Of a DNA stretch of 9,091 nt, positions 4,365-9,091 are shown piece after piece. The notes beneath the pieces were generated by a model that was given only the letters and a program-made list of their open reading frames with translations, was not told the origin of the DNA and made no database searches. The stretch is from Candidatus Curtissbacteria bacterium RIFCSPHIGHO2_12_FULL_41_17 (lineage in GTDB: Bacteria; Patescibacteriota; Microgenomatia; Curtissbacterales; GWA2-41-24): positions 1-9,091 of the forward strand of contig MFBL01000034.1 of assembly GCA_001774945.1 (NCBI GenBank), written 5' to 3'. The translations under genes and the position numbers were made by a program. Position 1 is the first letter of the stretch. Each line of letters opens with the position of its first letter.

Positions 4365-5955
4365 ATCCTAAATTGATCTCGGGGAATTTTTCGAAATAAT
4401 TTGCATTTACATTAAAACTTGCAGTTTCATTTGGACCAACAGTAACATAACTTACTTTATACTTTTTGATTATATTATCCGCTTGTTCAGTTCCCGAATA
4501 TACTTGGGAAATATCGGCTTCTCTTTGGTAGTAATTTATTCCATGACTCCACAGCCATCCCGGATAACCTAGTAGCGTAGAGCGTCCGGTGAGTACTGGT
4601 ATTGGATGGTTGTGATTCGAGGCCGTTACAAAAACTACATCTTTTGGGGTTAAAGTTTTAATTTCGCTGGCTAACATTAGATCTTTTTTTGAGAACATTT
4701 GATAATTGGTTACTGGGGTGAAGGTTCGAAAAATATCAATTAAACCCGAGAGAGTCAAGAAAAAAACTAAAATGCTGCCTAAAATTCTTCTTAGAAAACC
4801 TCCCGAAAAAAATTGATCATGCAGAAAGTAAGCAACTACTATTGATGATGCGAAATACCAGTAGAGCAGAAGCTTACTGTTATCAAAATCCCAAGGCTGA
4901 AAAACAAAGAGATTTGAAAGCAAAAAAATAATTGCGAAAGGTACATACAAATTGAATAAATGTCGATTTTTTATAAGTAACCAGACAGCGGAAATTACCA
5001 AGAGCGGGCCGAAAATACCCAAATTTTTGAACCAAAACCAAAAAATATTTTCATTACTTGTCCAACCGGGTTCAAAACGAATAAACTCTAGCGGATTTCC
5101 TTGAGTTGAAATTGTTTTAAAAAGAGGAAAGGCGACGAGTATCGTTATAACAGCAAAGGACAACCAGTTTTTCAGGAAGTCTTTTCTAAAAACAGAACTA
5201 GGAAGCATAAACCCAAAAAAACATGCGGAAACAAGAAATACAGCGAGTAAGCTATGGGCTTGGATTAAAGGTAGCGCTCCGGAAAGAAATCCGGCCAGTA
5301 TAAAGAATTTGGTTTTATTCCTCGTTTGACCAAGATACAGAAGACTAAAAATTACAAGGGTGACCGGTATAGCAATCAAAAAGCCTCTTTGGGGGAGAAG
5401 ATAAGCCAGATAATTGTTAATCCACCAGTAACCTTGATCTTTAAGGTCAGTATATTGTCTGGGCAAGTGGGTTATAAAGATTAAAAAATTCTGCTGGCTG
5501 TAAAAAAGATCTCTAAAGAAATAATAAAAACCAAATCCCCCATTTAGGAAAAAAAACATTAATGATAAAAAGACAACCGAAGATTTCTTGATAAATATTT
5601 TTACAAATATAATGGCAACGGCGATTAAAAGAATACCTGCCAAAGAAGTGGTAATAAATAAGGCAAAATCTATACCAACAATCCTGGCAATTTGGGCGGT
5701 AATCCAATCAGCGAAGATAGGGTAATTAATCTTGTCACCGGCAAAAATGGGGTTGTCCGGTAAAAATTTATCTGATTCTTGGAATTTATTAATAAGGGAT
5801 AAATGGAAAGCAAGGTCACCCCAAAGATTAATATGGCCCGCATACCAACCGTCCGGTCTTACTTGTAACATTTCTTTAGCCAGATGCCAAAAAATAAATC
5901 CAAATAGAGCAAAGGTGGCAATTAAAAATTTGTCAACTCGCAAAATGTTCCTCAT
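4312..5955 (-). CDS. GT-C-like polytopic membrane protein, putative glycosyltransferase
   Basis: The 547-residue product has an N-terminal membrane anchor (residues 10-26) followed by a loop with PDGWYAGHINLWGDLAFH. Asp47 and His51 in this first extracytoplasmic loop are placed like the catalytic acid of GT-C glycosyltransferases that use polyprenyl-phosphate sugars. About ten more hydrophobic segments follow, up to about residue 410. The last 120 or so residues are soluble: KTLTPKDVVFVTASNHNHP, TGRSTLLGYPGWLWSHG and YKVSYVTVGPNETASF, a layout seen in YfhO-like and related membrane glycosyltransferases. No exact family can be named, and activity is inferred from topology. Its ATG overlaps the stop of the GT87-like gene by 4 nt (ATGA), and its own end overlaps miaA, so the three genes are probably one transcript. 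A different role in surface polymer handling is possible. Confidence 0.7.
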   Translation of the reverse strand: MRNILRVDKFLIATFALFGFIFWHLAKEMLQVRPDGWYAGHINLWGDLAFHLSLINKFQESDKFLPDNPIFAGDKINYPIFADWITAQIARIVGIDFALFITTSLAGILLIAVAIIFVKIFIKKSSVVFLSLMFFFLNGGFGFYYFFRDLFYSQQNFLIFITHLPRQYTDLKDQGYWWINNYLAYLLPQRGFLIAIPVTLVIFSLLYLGQTRNKTKFFILAGFLSGALPLIQAHSLLAVFLVSACFFGFMLPSSVFRKDFLKNWLSFAVITILVAFPLFKTISTQGNPLEFIRFEPGWTSNENIFWFWFKNLGIFGPLLVISAVWLLIKNRHLFNLYVPFAIIFLLSNLFVFQPWDFDNSKLLLYWYFASSIVVAYFLHDQFFSGGFLRRILGSILVFFLTLSGLIDIFRTFTPVTNYQMFSKKDLMLASEIKTLTPKDVVFVTASNHNHPIPVLTGRSTLLGYPGWLWSHGINYYQREADISQVYSGTEQADNIIKKYKVSYVTVGPNETASFNVNANYFEKFPEINLGYDWQIYNVSNLWSDGER

Positions 5956-7193
5956 GAGTTGCGGACTTTATCAAACGCCAATTTCCAACCTAGCAAAAAG
6001 AGGGTTACCAGAAATATATTTCTGGTTAGTAAAATCAAGAAATATTCTGCTTGGTCTTGGGAGGTATAAAAAATTCCCAAAAGCTCATTGTAATGAAGTG
6101 GATAAATGTATTGCGTGAGAAAGACGATAGCTAAGATTACAACAAACGCCATTATAAACGAAGTCTTAAGTTTCTGGCGATACCTGAATAAAGGAAGGAG
6201 TGTCAAAATCCAAAAGATATATTGACCTGTAAGAATTTTCGAAAAAATAATGAATAATAGAACTATCAAAAAAACAGCTTCGATCTTCAACTCGCCATTT
6301 TTGTCAACTTTCTTATAAAGAACAACGTAAAAAATGCTTAAGGGAACTATCCAAAAATAATTAAAAAAAGTAAGAGGTAAATAAATATAACGTGGGTCGA
6401 TTCCGAAAATACCGTGTTCTCCCTTACCAAGCGCCCATTCTCCGCTAACTACTTTGGAGAAAATGGTTAAAAAACTGCCCCATAAGCTTTCGACATGGAC
6501 TGGTTTTAGCGAGTTTAGTTGGATGGTATCGAGAATTTCACTTAAGGAGGATCCTAAAAGCAGGTAGAGGCCAAAAATTAAAAAAGCACCTGACACAAAC
6601 ATGATGAGAATTTCTATAGTTTTACGGATGTTAGAATTTTTAAGGGACAAAATCAATAAATATGGAAGGATCAAAAGAGGATAAATTTTGATACTGGCAG
6701 CGATTCCTAATACTAGGGCTGCAAGATTCCTTTTGTGCAACTTCCACAGTAGTAAAGATAGAATAACTACTAAAGAGACATAAAGATCGTGACGAAAGAA
6801 AAATATTGGGCCAGCAAAAAGCAAAATAGCCAAAAAGATAAAGGGGGACAGGGGGTTGTGTCTTCGGTAGATGTAAAGAAGAAGAATTACGATTAGAATG
6901 TTAACCGTAATTAACCCTGCGAGATAAGTCTGGGCATTATTAGAATCAATTAAAAGCGCTAAGCCTGGAATTAAGAAAAAAAACATTGCACCTGGAAAAT
7001 ATTCGTTTTCCCCGATTCCAGCAAATGATAAATTTTCAAAAAAATGGAGTGTGCGTGGATAATAAAATCCCCAAACATCAACATCTAAGTGATAACGCCA
7101 GGACGGGTTATATGCAAGTGTAATAAGAAAAAATAAGACTAATGTTGTAATAGCTATTAAAAACCAAAAATATTTAAAAGAATTCAAAAACAT
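5952..7193 (-). CDS. GT87-like membrane glycosyltransferase (DUF2029 type)
   Basis: The 413-residue, mostly hydrophobic product resembles the GT87 family of GT-C enzymes (PimE and relatives), which move mannose from polyprenyl-phosphate-mannose on the outer face of the membrane. Supporting features are the acidic residues Asp37 and Asp39 in the first loop (YHLDVDVWGFYYP), a following NEYFPGAMFFF segment, the central FFRHDLYVSLVVILSLLLWK (Arg134, Asp136), and AALVLGIAASIKIYPLLILP (Lys169, Pro172), the most typical stretch of the family. Later helices are separated by short charged loops (KKVDKNGELKIE). It is the first gene of a minus-strand group and overlaps the next by 4 nt. The 145-bp spacer upstream is shared with the PMT gene. 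Family confidence is fair; sugar and acceptor are unknown. Confidence 0.78.
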   Translation of the reverse strand: MFLNSFKYFWFLIAITTLVLFFLITLAYNPSWRYHLDVDVWGFYYPRTLHFFENLSFAGIGENEYFPGAMFFFLIPGLALLIDSNNAQTYLAGLITVNILIVILLLYIYRRHNPLSPFIFLAILLFAGPIFFFRHDLYVSLVVILSLLLWKLHKRNLAALVLGIAASIKIYPLLILPYLLILSLKNSNIRKTIEILIMFVSGAFLIFGLYLLLGSSLSEILDTIQLNSLKPVHVESLWGSFLTIFSKVVSGEWALGKGEHGIFGIDPRYIYLPLTFFNYFWIVPLSIFYVVLYKKVDKNGELKIEAVFLIVLLFIIFSKILTGQYIFWILTLLPLFRYRQKLKTSFIMAFVVILAIVFLTQYIYPLHYNELLGIFYTSQDQAEYFLILLTRNIFLVTLFLLGWKLAFDKVRNS

Positions 7194-7338
7194 TCCAAAA
7201 AGGGTTGTGATTTCAAAGAATAGATACTAATCCATTGATCTGCCGTAAACCCATTGTAGCAAAGAGATGAAAAGACTTTCTTTGAGGATGAATTATCTAT
7301 GGAATTTTAAGGATTAAGCAAGTTAGAATTAAAAAGCA
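7194..7338. promoter_or_regulatory. Divergent spacer with weak promoter candidates for both glycosyltransferase genes
   Basis: Both flanking genes point outward, so two promoters are expected here. On the minus strand TTTACG (7249-7244) and TATCTA (7226-7221) are 17 bp apart. On the plus strand TTGAGG (7282-7287) and TTTTAA (7305-7310) are 17 bp apart. Both -10 boxes are poor, so these are candidates only. Neither start codon has a convincing Shine-Dalgarno sequence; no operator-like palindrome stands out. Confidence 0.25.
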
Positions 7339-8613
7339 ATGACTAAAGAGAGGTTGGCTATTGTCTTTATTATCTTTCTAACAATTTTTTCGCTTGCTCT
7401 ACGTGCTTATCGTTTAACTGAACCGAATCATTATTATTTTGACGAGGTTTATCATGCGGTTACGGCTAAAGCTTATGCTGATAATAATAAGAGTGCCTAT
7501 GACCCTTTTGCCCCAGCACCAAAAGAAGGAACGGCTTATGACTGGCTGCATCCGCCTTTGGCAAAGCTTATTCAGGCCGGCTCGATTAAAATTTTCGGCG
7601 ATGTGCCACTTGGCTGGCGCTTGCCGAGTTTAATCTTTGGAACAGCTATAATCCCGGCTACATTTGCGTTAGCGTATATTTTGTTTGGGCCGATTACTGC
7701 AATTTTTGCATCCACCGTAATCGCATTTGAAAATTTAACCTTCGTAATGACCCGGATTACGATGAACGACGTATTTTTAGTATTTTTTGTTCTAGTTTCT
7801 TTTATCTTTGCTGCAATTTATGTAAAAACCAATAAATTTAAATTTCTTGTTATGACAAGTATATTCTTGGGGTTTTCCGTGGCCAGCAAATGGCCGGGGC
7901 TTTATGCGGTTGCTTTAATCTTCGGGTATTTGCTTTGGCACCAAATTAAAACAAGACGATTTTCTCTAAATCTACTTTTAATTTTTGTGATTCCTTCCTT
8001 TATTTATGTATCAAGCTATGGACAATTTTGGCTGCAGGGCCACAGTGTCCGCCAATTTATTGATCTACATAAACAAATCTGGTGGTATCAAAATACGCCA
8101 AACTTAAAGCACTCTTATGGAACAACCCCACTTTATTGTGTGCCGGAAGGACTTGATGGTGCAAAAACTTGGTGCCCATGGGTTTTAAACGTCAGAGGGG
8201 TCTATTTTTCTTACGAACAGTATGACGAGAAGGCAGGATACATTTATGCTTTAGGCAATCCGTTGATATTTTGGGCAGGGATTGTGGCCGTATCTTATGT
8301 GTTGGGAAAATTTTTCGAGGAGAAAAGGAAGGAATTGGCACTGGTTCTTGTTGGCTATTTTATCTTTTGGATCCCCTGGATATTTGCGCCAAGAATTCTT
8401 TTTTTATACCACTATTTGCCCTCGCTGCCTTTTTTGGCAATTTCCTTAGGAGTTTCACTTACAACTATTTATCAAACAAAACTCAAAATTTTTGCATTTG
8501 TAATTCTGGCGATTTTTATGGCGGCTTTTTTCTACTTTTATCCGATTTCCGCAGGCTATCCGATCATCCCCGAATCGATTGACAAATACATGTGGCTTAA
8601 TAGCTGGAGGTAG
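7339..8613 (+). CDS. PMT-family (GT39) protein O-mannosyltransferase-like membrane enzyme
   Basis: The 424-residue product matches the dolichyl-phosphate-mannose-protein mannosyltransferase family. After a first helix (residues 6-22), the first outer loop has the paired acids Asp35-Glu36 in YYFDEVYHA, the catalytic DE motif of these enzymes, and then DWLHPPLAKLIQAG with His71. Next come MTRITMNDVFLVFF and GFSVASKWPGLYA, both typical. The C-terminal four-helix part (PMT_4TMC type) follows the outer loop CVPEG...TWCPWVLNVRGVYF; Cys267 and Cys279 in this loop could form a disulfide. It continues with YALGNPLIFWAGI and APRILFLYHYLPSLPFL. The expected reaction is transfer of mannose (or another hexose) from polyprenyl phosphate to Ser/Thr of exported proteins. 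It is shorter than eukaryotic PMTs and has no MIR domain, as usual for bacteria. Its TAG stop is immediately followed by the miaB stop on the other strand, with no terminator between. Confidence 0.9.
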   Translation: MTKERLAIVFIIFLTIFSLALRAYRLTEPNHYYFDEVYHAVTAKAYADNNKSAYDPFAPAPKEGTAYDWLHPPLAKLIQAGSIKIFGDVPLGWRLPSLIFGTAIIPATFALAYILFGPITAIFASTVIAFENLTFVMTRITMNDVFLVFFVLVSFIFAAIYVKTNKFKFLVMTSIFLGFSVASKWPGLYAVALIFGYLLWHQIKTRRFSLNLLLIFVIPSFIYVSSYGQFWLQGHSVRQFIDLHKQIWWYQNTPNLKHSYGTTPLYCVPEGLDGAKTWCPWVLNVRGVYFSYEQYDEKAGYIYALGNPLIFWAGIVAVSYVLGKFFEEKRKELALVLVGYFIFWIPWIFAPRILFLYHYLPSLPFLAISLGVSLTTIYQTKLKIFAFVILAIFMAAFFYFYPISAGYPIIPESIDKYMWLNSWR

Positions 8614-9057
8614 TTAATGAACCGCAGTTCTTGGCGTGCCTTTGTGATTGATTAGTTGGTCCAAAATATGAAAGCGGCGTTCTTTTTCGGCATAAGGAAC
8701 ATCATCCGTAAAGGCTTTGGCGGCAGCGGTGTTTGGGCGCTGTGAGTATTTAGCAACATAGGCATAGGCAAAATTAGCATCTTGAGCAAGCTTGAGGGTG
8801 TTTTGAAATTGCTTTTCGCCTTCGCCAGGAAAACCGACAATGATATCAGTTGAAATTTGGGCATCGGCAATTTTTTTCCTAATGCGCGCCAAGAGATCTA
8901 GATACTCTTCTCTTGTGTACCAACGACTCATCTTTTTAAGAATTTGGTTATCTCCCGACTGAACTGCTAAGTGAAGGTTTCTGTCAATTTTGGGGTTTTT
9001 GGCAATTGTCCTTAAAAATCTCTGGGTTCTAAAAACCGGAAAAGTCTTAGTTTTGGG
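8614..9057 (-). CDS. miaB: tRNA-2-methylthio-N6-dimethylallyladenosine synthase, C-terminal part, incomplete
   Basis: MiaB is a radical SAM enzyme that adds a methylthio group to the isopentenylated A37 produced by MiaA. The open frame contains TIAKNPKIDRNLHLAVQSG, the shortly following MSRWYTREEYLDLLARIRK, STDIIVGFPGEGEKQFQNT and AYVAKYSQRPNTAAA, all hallmark MiaB segments from the second half of the radical SAM barrel. HLPVQSG is the usual form, here HLAVQSG. An ATG exists at 8931, but family motifs continue upstream of it, so it is not the true start. Going upstream the frame meets TAG at 9060-9058, and the sequence just before IAK (FPVFRTQRFLRT) is a poor fit to the family. The C-terminus ends at HILDQLINHKGTPRTAVH without a TRAM domain. 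It could be a broken gene, a sequence error near a contig end, or a lineage-specific form. Confidence 0.82.
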   Translation of the reverse strand, partial: PKTKTFPVFRTQRFLRTIAKNPKIDRNLHLAVQSGDNQILKKMSRWYTREEYLDLLARIRKKIADAQISTDIIVGFPGEGEKQFQNTLKLAQDANFAYAYVAKYSQRPNTAAAKAFTDDVPYAEKERRFHILDQLINHKGTPRTAVH

Positions 9058-9091
9058 CTATTTGTTGCTGGTAATTGCTACATTTATTTAT

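Noticed and set aside
5952..5955. Alternative genetic code (UGA as glycine) as in some candidate phyla
   Set aside because: The GT87-like gene ends at a TGA that overlaps the next start codon, and no conserved domain in the window contains an in-frame TGA.
5732..6118. Plus-strand frame of 128 codons
   Set aside because: It is antisense to the junction of the two glycosyltransferase-type genes, which have strong membrane-protein coding signals and a 4-nt overlap.
8652..8870. Minus-strand frame of 72 codons in another phase
   Set aside because: Shadow of miaB; the miaB frame carries the family motifs.

Overview
The window (about 9.1 kb, AT-rich) looks like a chromosomal piece of a small-genome bacterium, most likely of the Candidate Phyla Radiation (Patescibacteria, possibly Microgenomates). 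That placement is inference. It rests on short, divergent versions of housekeeping genes (PurD, PurN, MiaA, MiaB), nearly absent Shine-Dalgarno sequences, and tight or overlapping gene packing. TGA and TAA both serve as ordinary stops, so the UGA-recoded code of Gracilibacteria/SR1 is not in use.

Layout, left to right. Positions 1-1653 carry a minus-strand group: a small two-helix membrane protein (1459-1653), purN (788-1390) and the 5' part of purD (runs off the left edge). PurD and PurN catalyse consecutive steps of de novo purine synthesis (phosphoribosylamine to GAR to formyl-GAR). Next, on the plus strand, is a gene for the RNase P RNA (rnpB, about 1749-2258). It was identified from its conserved regions and from long-range P1, P2 and P4 pairings, and it has extra helices. 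It is divergent from the small membrane protein and tail-to-tail with an AI-2E family membrane protein (2273-3304, minus).

Positions 3393-7193 are a second minus-strand group in transcription order: a GT87-like membrane glycosyltransferase, a GT-C-like polytopic membrane protein (4-nt ATGA overlap), then miaA (overlapping the preceding gene by about 50 nt), followed by the AI-2E gene after a palindromic element. A 145-bp divergent spacer separates this group from a plus-strand PMT (GT39-type) mannosyltransferase gene (7339-8613). The PMT stop codon directly abuts the stop codon of a convergent, incomplete miaB (8614 onward, minus). The three membrane glycosyltransferase-type proteins suggest lipid-linked-sugar glycosylation of the cell surface. 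MiaA and MiaB act one after the other on adenosine 37 of tRNAs.

The most notable signal is repeat invasion of functional genes. miaA carries an in-frame minisatellite (14-bp and 7-bp units) at a variable loop, a GC-rich palindrome near its C-terminus and a perfect 24-bp palindrome in its coding sequence. The AI-2E leader is a long REP-like hairpin. A palindrome resembling a dispersed bacterial repeat forms the P19-like hairpin of the RNase P RNA. No CRISPR array, transposase, tRNA or phage gene was seen.
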